Source of the DNA: Chitinophaga pinensis
Lineage (GTDB): Bacteria > Bacteroidota > Bacteroidia > SXHM01
Assembly (NCBI GenBank): GCA_945870105.1
Contig: CAMBRL010000011.1
Coordinates: 1-43,763, forward strand
Length of the DNA: 43,763 nt
Direction: 5' to 3'
Part shown: one piece after another, positions 6,437 through 14,871 of the stretch
Layout of the letters: each line of letters begins with the position of its first letter
Numbering within the stretch: the first letter of the stretch is position 1
Notes under the pieces: generated by a model
What the model was told of the DNA's origin: nothing
Databases searched by the model: none
Seen by the model: the letters and a program-made list of their open reading frames with translations, nothing else
Program-made: the position numbers and the translations under genes

Positions 6437-7312
6437 ATGACAGACGAAGAAAAAGCGCATCAGCGAAAAGTCCGCAACTCCAATATCTCTGCAGTAGTCA
6501 GTATTTCATTGGTTCTATTTCTCATCGGAATTCTGGGACTCATAATGCTTTATGCACAAACGCTTTCCATTTATGTACGTGAAAACATAGGCTTTTCCGT
6601 TATCATGAAAGACAATACCAAGGAAGTTGACATGCTGCAATTGCAGAAATTTATGGATGCAAGACCCAGTGTAAAATCCACCAAATTTATCAGCAAAGAC
6701 GAAGCAGCCATTCGCCTGAAAGAAGATCTGGGTGAAGACTTTGTTGAGTTCTTAGGATACAATCCGCTACTGCCTTCCATTGATGTGCGCCTTAAAGCCG
6801 ATTATGCCAACCCCGACAGTCTTGCAAAAATGGAAGCCGAACTAATGCAAGACCCAAAAGTGCATGAAGTCTATTATCAGAAATCGTTAGTAGAAGTCAT
6901 TAACCGCAACGTGCGCAAAATGGGTTTTGTGATTTTAATTTTCTGCGGCCTGCTGAGCATTGTAGCGGTGGCGTTAATTAATAACACCATCCGTCTTTCG
7001 GTGTATTCAAAACGCTTTATTATTAAGAGTATGCAACTGGTTGGAGCAACGCAGGAATTTATCCGCAAGCCATTTGTAGTTACCGGAATTCTCAGAGGTT
7101 TGATTGGCGCGGGAATAGCAAACATCATGTTGCTTTTTGTAATTCTGTTTGTCAGAAACTCAGCACCAGAACTTTTTGCCTTACAGGAATTTGTAATTAC
7201 CGCAATACTTTTTACAGGCGTAGTTGCTGCCGGTGCACTTATTTCATGGCTTTCCACTACATTCGCAGTCCGCAAATATTTGAAACTGAAAGGAGACGAT
7301 TTATATTACTAA
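6437..7312 (+). CDS. ftsX: Cell division protein FtsX (permease-like)
   Basis: The 291-residue protein has the FtsX topology: a cytoplasmic N-terminus with the first membrane helix at about residues 17-40, a periplasmic domain (VIMKDNTKEVDMLQ through YYQKSLVEVINRNV), then three membrane helices. FISKDEAAIRLKEDLGEDFVEFLGYNPLLPS is typical of the Bacteroidota FtsX extracellular domain, and the LINNTIRLSVYSKRFIIKSMQLVGA stretch is the FtsE-coupling helix region. FtsX works with the ATPase FtsE to control septal peptidoglycan hydrolases; ftsE is not in the window. It heads a run with DUF3098, uppP, truB and queA, an arrangement I know from other Bacteroidota. Confidence 0.93.
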   Translation: MTDEEKAHQRKVRNSNISAVVSISLVLFLIGILGLIMLYAQTLSIYVRENIGFSVIMKDNTKEVDMLQLQKFMDARPSVKSTKFISKDEAAIRLKEDLGEDFVEFLGYNPLLPSIDVRLKADYANPDSLAKMEAELMQDPKVHEVYYQKSLVEVINRNVRKMGFVILIFCGLLSIVAVALINNTIRLSVYSKRFIIKSMQLVGATQEFIRKPFVVTGILRGLIGAGIANIMLLFVILFVRNSAPELFALQEFVITAILFTGVVAAGALISWLSTTFAVRKYLKLKGDDLYY

Positions 7313-7332
7313 TAGACTAACAACTAATAACA

Positions 7333-7578
7333 ATGGCCAAAGAACTTGAAAATAAAAAATCTGACCTTGCCTTCGGAAAAGAAAACTACATCCTTCTTTT
7401 AGTAGGTTTAGGTTTTATCGTAACCGGCTTTATCCTTATGACAGGCGGAGGTTCTGAAGACCCTAATGTTTTCAGCGAAGAGATTTTTTCTTTCCGCAGA
7501 ATTACACTCGCTCCAATTGTTGTAATTACCGGCTTTGTGATTGAGATTTTTGCAATCATGAAAAAACCGAAAGACTAA
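7333..7578 (+). CDS. DUF3098 family membrane protein
   Basis: The 81-residue protein has two membrane segments, about residues 20-38 and 57-75. It is recognised as DUF3098 from FGKENYILLLVGLGFIVTGF, the GGGSEDPNVFSEEIFSFRR loop and the LAPIVVITGF segment. The family is confined to Bacteroidota and typically lies between ftsX and uppP, as here, hinting at a link to envelope growth. Function is unknown. Its TAA stop coincides with the first bases of the repeat at 7580. Confidence 0.88.
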   Translation: MAKELENKKSDLAFGKENYILLLVGLGFIVTGFILMTGGGSEDPNVFSEEIFSFRRITLAPIVVITGFVIEIFAIMKKPKD

Positions 7579-7579
7579 A

Positions 7580-7617
7580 GCCTCACCCTACCCTCTACAA
7601 AGGAGAGGGTAACAGCC
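7580..7617. repeat. Short GC-rich palindromic repeat between DUF3098 and uppP
   Basis: It begins GCCTCACCCT and contains the inverted pair ACCCTCT (7590-7596) and AGAGGGT (7604-7610). It is the same family as the copies inside uppP (7982-8020) and after the PIG-V-like gene (25181-25231). It fills the whole gap up to the uppP ATG. Confidence 0.8.
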
Positions 7618-7618
7618 A

Positions 7619-8425
7619 ATGTCATTCTTAGAAGCCCTTATTCTCGCCATCGTTGAAGGAATAACCGAATTCCTTCCGGTTTCCTCAACAGGACACATGA
7701 TTATTGCTTCGGCATTTATGGGCATTAACGAAAGTTCTTTTGTTAAAATTTTTGAAGTAAATATTCAGTTCGGAGCAATTCTTTCTGTTGTGGTGCTTTA
7801 TTGGAAACGCTTTTTTCAGTCGCTTGATTTTTATTACAAACTGTTAGTTGCCTTTATTCCGGCTGCTGTCATTGGTTTTCTGCTTGGTGATTTTATTGAT
7901 AGCCTTTTAGAAAATGTTTGGGTGGTTGCTTCTTCATTATTAATTGGTGGTATCATTCTCTTGTTCGTTGACAAATGGTTTAGCCTCTCCCCAACCCTCT
8001 CCAAAAGAGAGGGAGAAAACCCCGAAGAAAAAGTAGATTATAAAAAAGCATTATTTATCGGGTTTTTTCAGTGCATTGCCATGATACCCGGGGTTTCACG
8101 TTCTGCCGCAACCATTATAGGTGGAATGGCCCAGGGACTCAACCGCAAAACCGCAGCTGAGTTTTCTTTTTTTCTTGCAGTGCCAACCATGTTTGCCGCC
8201 TCAGCTTATAAAATGTTGAAAGGTTATAAAGAAATTACCACCGACAACCTTGATATTCTCTTGTTCGGAAATCTGGTAGCGTTTATAGTTGCCATGTTTG
8301 CCATCAAATTTTTCATCTCCTTCCTTACCAAATACGGGTTCAAAGTTTTCGGCTGGTACAGAATTGTCCTTGGCTTATTCTTGCTTGTATTGCTTGCTAT
8401 GGGTTACGAACTTAAAATCATGTAA
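7619..8425 (+). CDS. uppP: Undecaprenyl-diphosphate phosphatase
   Basis: The 268-residue polytopic membrane enzyme of the BacA type dephosphorylates undecaprenyl diphosphate to recycle the lipid carrier for peptidoglycan and glycans. Motif 1 is [14 protein letters not shown] (residues 14-27) and motif 2 is [14 protein letters not shown] in the second half; both carry the catalytic Glu/Ser/Arg residues. A 13-residue stretch, [13 protein letters not shown] (residues 122-134), lies in the loop after LLFVDKWF. It is encoded by a copy of the palindromic repeat that also sits just upstream of the gene. The stop TAA overlaps the truB ATG by one base, so translation is probably coupled. Confidence 0.95.
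   Translation: MSFLEALILAIVEGITEFLPVSSTGHMIIASAFMGINESSFVKIFEVNIQFGAILSVVVLYWKRFFQSLDFYYKLLVAFIPAAVIGFLLGDFIDSLLENVWVVASSLLIGGIILLFVDKWFSLSPTLSKREGENPEEKVDYKKALFIGFFQCIAMIPGVSRSAATIIGGMAQGLNRKTAAEFSFFLAVPTMFAASAYKMLKGYKEITTDNLDILLFGNLVAFIVAMFAIKFFISFLTKYGFKVFGWYRIVLGLFLLVLLAMGYELKIM
7982..8020. repeat. Palindromic repeat copy embedded in frame within uppP
   Basis: The 39 bases read AGCCTCTCCCCAACCCTCTC and on, with inverted arms CCCTCTC (7995-8001) and GAGAGGG (8007-8013). They match the organisation of the intergenic repeat at 7580-7617. The length is exactly 13 codons, so the uppP frame is kept. Confidence 0.75.
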
Positions 8426-9171
8426 TGCCTGTCAATTACAGAGAAGGTGCAGTAATACTCATTAACAAACCTTTGGGCTGGACATCCTTTGATGTGGTGC
8501 ATAAAGTGCGCAACATGATAAAACATCTTCCCGCTCCAACTTCCAACCTCCAACCTCCAACTTCTAAACCTAAAGTCGGCCATGCCGGAACACTTGACCC
8601 ACTTGCCACGGGTGTTTTGATTATCTGCACGGGAAAAGAAACCAAGAATGCAGACAAATACCAGGCAGATGAAAAAGAATACACCGGAACATTTGCCATT
8701 GGCGCTACCACACCTTGCTACGATTTGGAAAAACCCATTGACAAATGGTTTCCTACAGAACACATTACGGATGAAAACATATATGCTGCCATCCAACAGT
8801 TTTTAGGTGAGATAGAACAGCTTCCTCCTATTTTTTCAGCACTGAAAATAGAAGGCAATCGTGCTTATGACCTTGCCCGCAAAGGTAAAGAAGCCAAACT
8901 GGAACCTCGAAAAATAACCATAAGCCAATTTGAAATTACAGCCATCCGCAAAGAAGAAAAACTGATAAAAATTGATTTTCGGGTAGTGTGTAGCAAAGGC
9001 ACATATATCAGATCGCTTGCCTTTGATTTTGGCAAGGCATTAAACTCCGGTGGCTACCTTGAGAATCTGTGTCGCACCCGCTCAGGAAATTTCAGGCTTG
9101 AAAATGCTATTTCTATGGATGATTTCAGGCAAAATTTAACTGTAACCCCACTGGAAAATAGCGGTTTATAA
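8425..9171 (+). CDS. truB: tRNA pseudouridine(55) synthase
   Basis: The 248-residue TruB makes pseudouridine 55 in the T-loop of tRNAs. The signature KPLGWTSFDVVHKVRN (about 15-30) and VGHAGTLDPLATGVLIICTGK with catalytic Asp near residue 58 are intact, as are YTGTFAIGATTPCYDLE and the C-terminal VVCSKGTYIRSLAFDFG. Between the two N-terminal motifs lies an unusual segment, APTSNLQPPTSK (about 37-48), encoded by a heptanucleotide repeat. This region in relatives is a short basic helix or loop. Start ATG overlaps the uppP stop (TAATG). Confidence 0.95.
   Translation: MPVNYREGAVILINKPLGWTSFDVVHKVRNMIKHLPAPTSNLQPPTSKPKVGHAGTLDPLATGVLIICTGKETKNADKYQADEKEYTGTFAIGATTPCYDLEKPIDKWFPTEHITDENIYAAIQQFLGEIEQLPPIFSALKIEGNRAYDLARKGKEAKLEPRKITISQFEITAIRKEEKLIKIDFRVVCSKGTYIRSLAFDFGKALNSGGYLENLCRTRSGNFRLENAISMDDFRQNLTVTPLENSGL
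8534..8568. repeat. Heptanucleotide tandem repeat inside truB
   Basis: Five consecutive 7-bp units, CTCCAAC, TTCCAAC, CTCCAAC, CTCCAAC and TTCTAAA, lie within the coding region. They resemble the intergenic tracts at 684-700 and 4861-4890. Confidence 0.85.
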
Positions 9172-9257
9172 AATATTTCCGCCATTGGCTTTTTCTTGTA
9201 TTATCTTCGCACCCCTTTTCAAAAATTATTCACTAATAAATTAAGCCGTAACTTAAT

Positions 9258-10307
9258 ATGAAATTATCCCAGTTTAAATACAAATTCAACAACGATCTTA
9301 TAGCAATGCACCCTGCTAAAAACAGGGACGAAGCCCGTCTTATGGTTTTAAACCGTGCGAAAAAAACTATAGAGCACAAACTGTTTAAAGACATCAAAGA
9401 TTACTTCAAAGATGGCGATACAATGATATTGAACAACACCAAAGTTTTCCCTGCCCGTCTTTACGGTAACAAAGAAAAAACCGGTGCAAACATTGAAGTA
9501 TTTCTGTTGCGCGAACTAAACCGCGAAAGCCGTCTTTGGGACGTTTTGGTTGACCCTGCACGTAAAATCCGTATCGGTAACAAACTGTATTTCGGTGATG
9601 ATGATTCATTGGTAGCTGAGGTAATTGACAACACTACTTCACGCGGAAGAACATTGCGTTTTCTTTTTGACGGAGAATATCCTGAGTTCAAAAAAACAAT
9701 TGAAGCTCTGGGACAAACTCCACTGCCAAAATATATCAAACGTAAACCGGAAGAAGAAGATAAAGAACGCTATCAGACTGTGTTTGCAAAACACGAAGGT
9801 GCTGTAGCTGCACCAACTGCAGGTCTGCACTTCAGCCGCGAACTGCTGAAGCGCCTTGAGCTGAAAGGTGTGAATTTCTCAGAAGTAACACTGCACGTTG
9901 GATTGGGAACTTTCCGCCCTGTGGAAGTAGAAGATTTGACCAAACATAAAATGGATTCCGAGCAGGTAATCATTACTCAGGAAGCCTGCGATATCATCAA
10001 CAAATCAAAAGACAACAAGAAAAAAGTTTGCGCAGTTGGAACAACGGTGATGCGTGCGATTGAATCATCGGTTGCTACAACAGGTCACGTAAAACCTTAC
10101 GATGGCTGGACCAGCAAATTCATTTTTCCTCCTTATGATTTCAATGTTGCAAATTGCATGGTTACTAATTTCCATACACCACAATCAACCTTGCTGATGA
10201 TGGTTTCTGCATTTGCGGGTTTTGATTTCCTGATGGAAGCCTACAGACAAGCTGTAAAAGAAAAATACCGTTTCTTCACCTATGGAGATGCAATGTTGAT
10301 TCTTTAA
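9258..10307 (+). CDS. queA: S-adenosylmethionine:tRNA ribosyltransferase-isomerase
   Basis: The 349-residue enzyme transfers the ribosyl moiety of AdoMet to preQ1-modified tRNA, making epoxyqueuosine. Family motifs include [14 protein letters not shown] near the N-terminus, [74 protein letters not shown] and the C-terminal [21 protein letters not shown]. Length is as expected. It lies 86 bp after truB and ends at a strong terminator, so it closes the ftsX-queA run; it may also have its own weak promoter (TATCTTCG near 9202). Confidence 0.96.
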   Translation: MKLSQFKYKFNNDLIAMHPAKNRDEARLMVLNRAKKTIEHKLFKDIKDYFKDGDTMILNNTKVFPARLYGNKEKTGANIEVFLLRELNRESRLWDVLVDPARKIRIGNKLYFGDDDSLVAEVIDNTTSRGRTLRFLFDGEYPEFKKTIEALGQTPLPKYIKRKPEEEDKERYQTVFAKHEGAVAAPTAGLHFSRELLKRLELKGVNFSEVTLHVGLGTFRPVEVEDLTKHKMDSEQVIITQEACDIINKSKDNKKKVCAVGTTVMRAIESSVATTGHVKPYDGWTSKFIFPPYDFNVANCMVTNFHTPQSTLLMMVSAFAGFDFLMEAYRQAVKEKYRFFTYGDAMLIL

Positions 10308-10329
10308 TACTAACCTCATTAATTTTTTT

Positions 10330-10374
10330 GCAAAAACCTTTACTAAAGATGGTAAAGGTTTTTGCATTTTTTAA
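10330..10374 (+). terminator. Rho-independent terminator after queA
   Basis: GCAAAAACCTTTAC (10330-10343) and GTAAAGGTTTTTGC (10352-10365) are a perfect 14-bp inverted repeat with an 8-nt loop, followed by ATTTTTTAA. Confidence 0.9.
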
Positions 10375-10398
10375 CAAGCCCTAATTCCTTTCAAATTC

Positions 10399-10406
10399 TA
10401 TCTTTG
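10399..10406 (+). promoter_or_regulatory. -7 promoter element for the amidohydrolase gene
   Basis: TATCTTTG is an exact TAnnTTTG match, 24 bp before the ATG at 10431 and just downstream of the queA terminator. No clear -33 element. Confidence 0.55.
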
Positions 10407-10430
10407 GCTCTTCAACAATAATTTTTTCGC

Positions 10431-13424
10431 ATGAAAAAAATTCTTCTCACTCTCTGTCTACTACCTGCTTACTGCCTGCTGTCATCCGCACAGGAAACTT
10501 TTCCCGTGAACGGAACACGCGAGAACAATAAGCTATACTATGCGTTCACCAACGCCACCATTTTCACTGATTACCAGACCAGAATTGACAGCGCAACGCT
10601 GCTCATCAAAGAAGGTAAAGTAGAAGCTGCCGGCAAAGGGATTAAAATTCCTGAAGGAGCTGTGGTCAACGACCTGAAAGGTAAATTCATTTATCCTTCA
10701 TTGGTAGATATTTACACCTCTTACGGCTTACCCGAAGCGAAAAAAGAAAACGCAGGTCCCGGCCCGCAAATGGAAAGTAAAACAAAAGGTGCTTACGCCT
10801 GGAATCAGGCGCTGAAGCCTGAAGTCAATGCTGCTTCCGTATTTTCTGTTGATACAAAAAAAGCTGAAGATCTGAGAAAAAACGGTTTCGGTTCTGTTCT
10901 TACATTGCAGCAGGATGGCATTGCACGCGGCACTTCCGCATTTGTTTCGTTGGGCGAAGGAAAAGACAACAAACTGTTATTGAAAGAAAAAGCAGCAGCT
11001 TGTTATTCTTTCAAAAAAGGAAACTCAACACAGGATTATCCATCTTCGCTCATGGGCTCTATTGCGCTGTTGCGTCAGACTTATTTTGATGCGCAATGGT
11101 ATGCTCAGAATACTACAGCTGAAAAAAACCTTTCGTTGCAATCATGGAACGAAATCCAATTGCTTCCCCAGATTTTTGAAACGGATGATTTTCTTTCAGC
11201 GCTGCGCGCAGATAAAGTTGGTGATGAGTTTGGTAAGCAATATATTCTGAAAGGCAGCGGCACCGAATACCGCAGAATGGATGAAATAAAAGCAACCAAT
11301 GCATCCTACATTTTGCCGATGAATTTTCCAGACCCTTATGATGTAGAAGACCCCTATGATGCACTGATTGTAAACCTTGACGATTTAAAAAACTGGGAAA
11401 TGGCGCCAACCAATTTGGCTGCTTTTGAAAAAAATAAAATCCCGTTTGCCATCACGGCTGATGGATTGAAAGATCTTTCCAAATTCTGGAAAAACCTGCG
11501 CAAAGCCATTGAATACGGGCTCTCAGAAACTGAAGCACTGAAAGCAATTACCTACAGTCCTGCAAAATTAATTGGTGTTGAAAATGCTGTCGGCAGTCTG
11601 AAAGCAGGATTGAAAGCCAATTTCATCATCACTTCTACCAATATATTCGATAAGAAAAATATCATTCTCGAAAACTGGGTGGACGGAATTTCTTACAAAG
11701 TAAACACATTGGAAGTGCAGGATATTCGCGGAACGTATGACATAACAATCGGTGGCAGCGTAACCTACAAACTTAAGATTGAAGGTGAAGAACGCAAACC
11801 ATCACTTAAAATTTTTTACTCTGATACCGTTCCTACTTCAGGCGATATTTCAGTGGATAAAAAAATGGTTTCGCTTTCATTTCCTGTTGAAAAAGGGAAA
11901 ACAGATTTAATCCGCATGAGCGGTGTTATAGAAGGAAAACAATTGAGCGGAAGATGCCAGTTGCCTGCCGGAACCTGGACCGACTGGAAAGCAGTTTACA
12001 AAGATGCATTTGTAGAAAAAGCAAAAAAAGACAGCACCGATAACAAGCCAAAAGAAATCGGCAAACTTGTTTATCCCTTCACAGCTTTTGGCTGGAGCGA
12101 GCAACCCAAACAGGAGACCGTTTTAATAAAAAACGCTACCGTTTGGACCAACGAGAGTTCAGGCAAAATGGCAAACACCGATGTGCTGATTGAAAACGGT
12201 AAAATAGCTGTAATCGGAAAAAATATTTCAGGAACAGAAAATGCAAAAGTGATTGACGGAACAGGCAAACATTTGACTGCAGGAATCATTGATGAACACT
12301 CGCACATCGCCATCAGCAAAGGAGTAAACGAAGGTGCACAGGCTTCTTCATCTGAAGTAAGTATTGGCGATGTTGTAAATTCAGAAGACATAAATATCTA
12401 CCGTCAACTTGCAGGTGGTGTGGTGGCTTCGCAACTGCTGCACGGTTCTGCAAATCCTATTGGCGGACAAAGTGCATTGATAAAACTTCGATGGGGACTA
12501 ACACCCGAGAAAATGAAAATTGAAAATGCAGATGGTTTCATAAAATTTGCATTGGGTGAAAACGTAAAACAAAGCAACTGGGGTGATGACAGAACCGTTC
12601 GTTTTCCGCAAACCAGAATGGGCGTTGAGCAGGTGTATTACGATGCATTTATCCGTGCAAAGGAGTATGAAAAATTATTTAGTGGTAACGATAAAACTCT
12701 ATCGAAGCTTGCTCCGCGAAGAGATATTGAACTGGATGCCTTGGTTGAAATCCTGAATAAAAAACGTTTCATCACCTGTCACTCCTACGTGCAAAGCGAA
12801 ATAAATATGCTCATGCACGTTGCGGACTCAATGGGATTTAAAGTCAACACCTTCACGCATATTCTTGAAGGCTACAAAGTGGCTGACAAGATGAAAGCGC
12901 ACGGTGTGGGTGCTTCTACGTTCTCCGACTGGTGGGCTTATAAATACGAAGTGGTTGATGCCATTCCTTACAACGCAACAATTCTGCATGAACAAGGTGT
13001 TACAGTTGCCATCAATTCCGATGATGCCGAAATGGGAAGAAGACTGAATCAGGAAGCTGCAAAGTCTGTGAAATACGGAGGCATGAGCGAAGAAGATGCT
13101 TTAAAAATGGTAACGCTTAATCCTGCGAAACTTTTGCATTTGGATAACCGCATGGGCAGCATCAAAGAAGGCAAAGATGCTGATGTGGTGCTGTGGAGCG
13201 ACAACCCGCTTTCAATTTATGCACGTGCTGAAAAAACATTTGTAGATGGCGTTTGCTACTACGATGCAGATAGAGATTTACTCCTGCGTGATGAAGTCCG
13301 CAAAGAACGCGCACGACTGATTCAGAAAATGATTGCCGCAAAAAAAGGCGGTGAGCAAACAAAAAAACCTGAAAAGAAAGAAGAGAAATTGTATCACTGC
13401 GATACAATGGAAAACGAAAATTAA
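10431..13424 (+). CDS. Secreted two-domain amidohydrolase (N-terminal domain lacking metal ligands)
   Basis: The 997-residue protein has a signal peptide (MKKILLTLCLLPAYCLLSSAQ). It contains two tandem amidohydrolase/imidazolonepropionase-like domains. The C-terminal one, from about residue 560, has the expected metal centre: DEHSH (His623, His625), CHSY (His784), FTHILEG (His810) and NSDDAE (Asp864). It ends with the usual GSIKEGKDADVVLWSDNP. The N-terminal one has YPSLVDIYTSYG where the HxH motif should be, but keeps the C-terminal SLKAGLKANFIIT pattern. A beta-rich insertion (about 425-545) joins them. The substrate is unknown; a periplasmic or outer-membrane hydrolase of cyclic amides or peptides is likely. 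A second, metal-ligand-less homologue follows. Confidence 0.85.
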   Translation: MKKILLTLCLLPAYCLLSSAQETFPVNGTRENNKLYYAFTNATIFTDYQTRIDSATLLIKEGKVEAAGKGIKIPEGAVVNDLKGKFIYPSLVDIYTSYGLPEAKKENAGPGPQMESKTKGAYAWNQALKPEVNAASVFSVDTKKAEDLRKNGFGSVLTLQQDGIARGTSAFVSLGEGKDNKLLLKEKAAACYSFKKGNSTQDYPSSLMGSIALLRQTYFDAQWYAQNTTAEKNLSLQSWNEIQLLPQIFETDDFLSALRADKVGDEFGKQYILKGSGTEYRRMDEIKATNASYILPMNFPDPYDVEDPYDALIVNLDDLKNWEMAPTNLAAFEKNKIPFAITADGLKDLSKFWKNLRKAIEYGLSETEALKAITYSPAKLIGVENAVGSLKAGLKANFIITSTNIFDKKNIILENWVDGISYKVNTLEVQDIRGTYDITIGGSVTYKLKIEGEERKPSLKIFYSDTVPTSGDISVDKKMVSLSFPVEKGKTDLIRMSGVIEGKQLSGRCQLPAGTWTDWKAVYKDAFVEKAKKDSTDNKPKEIGKLVYPFTAFGWSEQPKQETVLIKNATVWTNESSGKMANTDVLIENGKIAVIGKNISGTENAKVIDGTGKHLTAGIIDEHSHIAISKGVNEGAQASSSEVSIGDVVNSEDINIYRQLAGGVVASQLLHGSANPIGGQSALIKLRWGLTPEKMKIENADGFIKFALGENVKQSNWGDDRTVRFPQTRMGVEQVYYDAFIRAKEYEKLFSGNDKTLSKLAPRRDIELDALVEILNKKRFITCHSYVQSEINMLMHVADSMGFKVNTFTHILEGYKVADKMKAHGVGASTFSDWWAYKYEVVDAIPYNATILHEQGVTVAINSDDAEMGRRLNQEAAKSVKYGGMSEEDALKMVTLNPAKLLHLDNRMGSIKEGKDADVVLWSDNPLSIYARAEKTFVDGVCYYDADRDLLLRDEVRKERARLIQKMIAAKKGGEQTKKPEKKEEKLYHCDTMENEN

Positions 13425-13440
13425 TAATTAAATAAACTTG

Positions 13441-13505
13441 CGTTTGTCACCCTGAGCACGGCAAATGTCCTGTGGACATTTGAGCGAGGAAGTGTGAAAG
13501 CAACG
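13441..13505. repeat. Intergenic repeat with CAAATGTCC hairpin
   Basis: GTCACCCTGAGCACGG, a variant of the 6325 repeat core, is followed by a perfect hairpin CAAATGTCC (13462-13470), TGT, GGACATTTG (13474-13482). It fills the space between the two amidohydrolase genes. Confidence 0.6.
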
Positions 13506-13520
13506 CTTAAAAATAAAAGA

Positions 13521-14813
13521 ATGAAAAATCTATTTTACACTTTAATCTGTTTGCTTTCCGCTTCACAGATATTCGCTCAAACCCCTGCCAAGTCACAGCA
13601 AAAACTAATTGTTCTGCTGAACGGAACAGCACACATCGGCAACGGAACTGTGATTGAAAAATCGGCAATTGGTTTTGAAAACGGTGAACTCCTATTTGTA
13701 AGCGATGCGAAAGATTACACCCGACAACTAGGTGATGAAGTAATTGACATCAACGGAAAACAGGTTTATCCCGGGTTTATTGCGCCTTCCACAACACTTG
13801 GTCTGGTAGAGATTGATGCAGTTCGCTCTACCCGCGATTTTGAAGATGTGGGTTCTATCAATCCCCATGTGCGCTCCGAAATTTCTTACAACACCGATTC
13901 TAAAATCATTCCTACCATCCGCACCAACGGGGTTTTACTGGCACAGGTTGCTCCGCGTGGCGGACTTATTTCAGGAACATCTTCCGTATTTACTCTTGAT
14001 GGCTGGAACTGGGAAGATGCCGTTTACAAAACCGATGATGGCATTTTTGTCAACTGGCCGGCACGCTACTCCGCAGGCGGCTGGTGGGGCGAACCCGAAC
14101 CAATGAAGAAAAACGAAGAATATGAAAAACGCATTGCTGTGCTTCAGAAATTTTTTGCCGATGCAAAAGCCTACAGCCAAAACGGACAAAACGAATTAGA
14201 CATACGCATGGAAGCCATGAAAGGCGTTTTTACTGGAGCGAAAAGATTATTCATCAATGCAACACTTGCCAAAGACATTATTGAAGCAGTTTATTTTGCC
14301 AAAAATTTTGCTGTTCCGCATTTGGTTATTGTTGGTGCCAAGGATGCTTCGCTGGTTACCGATGTTTTGAAAAACAACAATGTGGCAGTGGTCTTAGACC
14401 GTGTTCACGATTTGCCTTCTTCGCCCGACAGCGATATTGATCTTCCTTTCAAAACCCCGAAAATATTGCAGGATGCAGGTGTACTCTATTGCCTGAGTTA
14501 CATGGGCGGAATGGAAACTGCCGGAATGCGAAACCTGCCCTTTACAGCCGGAACTGCCGTTGCTTATGGACTTACCAAAGAACAAGCCCTTTCAGCAATT
14601 ACCCTCAATACCGCCAAAATTCTGGGCATTGATGCAACAGCAGGAACACTGGAAGGCGGCAAAGACGCAACACTTTTTGTTTCATCGGGCGATGCCTTGG
14701 ACATGCGCACCAACAATGTGGAAATGGCTTTTATCAAGGGTAGAAAATTAGACCTTGATAACCACCAGAAACAACTTTACCGCAAGTTCAGGAATAAATA
14801 TACCGGCAAGTAA
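13521..14813 (+). CDS. Secreted amidohydrolase-like protein without canonical metal ligands
   Basis: The 430-residue product has a signal peptide (MKNLFYTLICLLSASQIFAQ). The ATG at 13521 is preferred to the GTG at 13494, which lies in the repeat. The N-terminal beta-sandwich (GNGTVIEKSAIGFENGELLFV) and C-terminal GTLEGGKDATLFVSSGDALD are typical of the amidohydrolase superfamily. However, the GFIAPSTTLGL segment stands where the HxH motif is expected, and no other clear His/Asp set follows. It resembles the N-terminal half of the preceding 997-residue protein. It may be a non-catalytic partner; I infer that the two act as one complex because they are adjacent and both exported. Confidence 0.75.
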   Translation: MKNLFYTLICLLSASQIFAQTPAKSQQKLIVLLNGTAHIGNGTVIEKSAIGFENGELLFVSDAKDYTRQLGDEVIDINGKQVYPGFIAPSTTLGLVEIDAVRSTRDFEDVGSINPHVRSEISYNTDSKIIPTIRTNGVLLAQVAPRGGLISGTSSVFTLDGWNWEDAVYKTDDGIFVNWPARYSAGGWWGEPEPMKKNEEYEKRIAVLQKFFADAKAYSQNGQNELDIRMEAMKGVFTGAKRLFINATLAKDIIEAVYFAKNFAVPHLVIVGAKDASLVTDVLKNNNVAVVLDRVHDLPSSPDSDIDLPFKTPKILQDAGVLYCLSYMGGMETAGMRNLPFTAGTAVAYGLTKEQALSAITLNTAKILGIDATAGTLEGGKDATLFVSSGDALDMRTNNVEMAFIKGRKLDLDNHQKQLYRKFRNKYTGK

Positions 14814-14871
14814 TCAAGGAAGAAGCAGAGCGAGGTAAGAAGTTCGAAAGATTTTTAAATAAATTTTCATC

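Noticed and set aside
8425-8620. Frameshift in truB caused by the heptad repeat
   Set aside because: The frame reads through intact, with motifs GWTSFDVV before and GHAGTLDP after the repeat.
13494-13520. Upstream GTG start for the second amidohydrolase-like gene
   Set aside because: It falls in the intergenic repeat and would place nine extra residues before a good signal peptide starting at ATG 13521.
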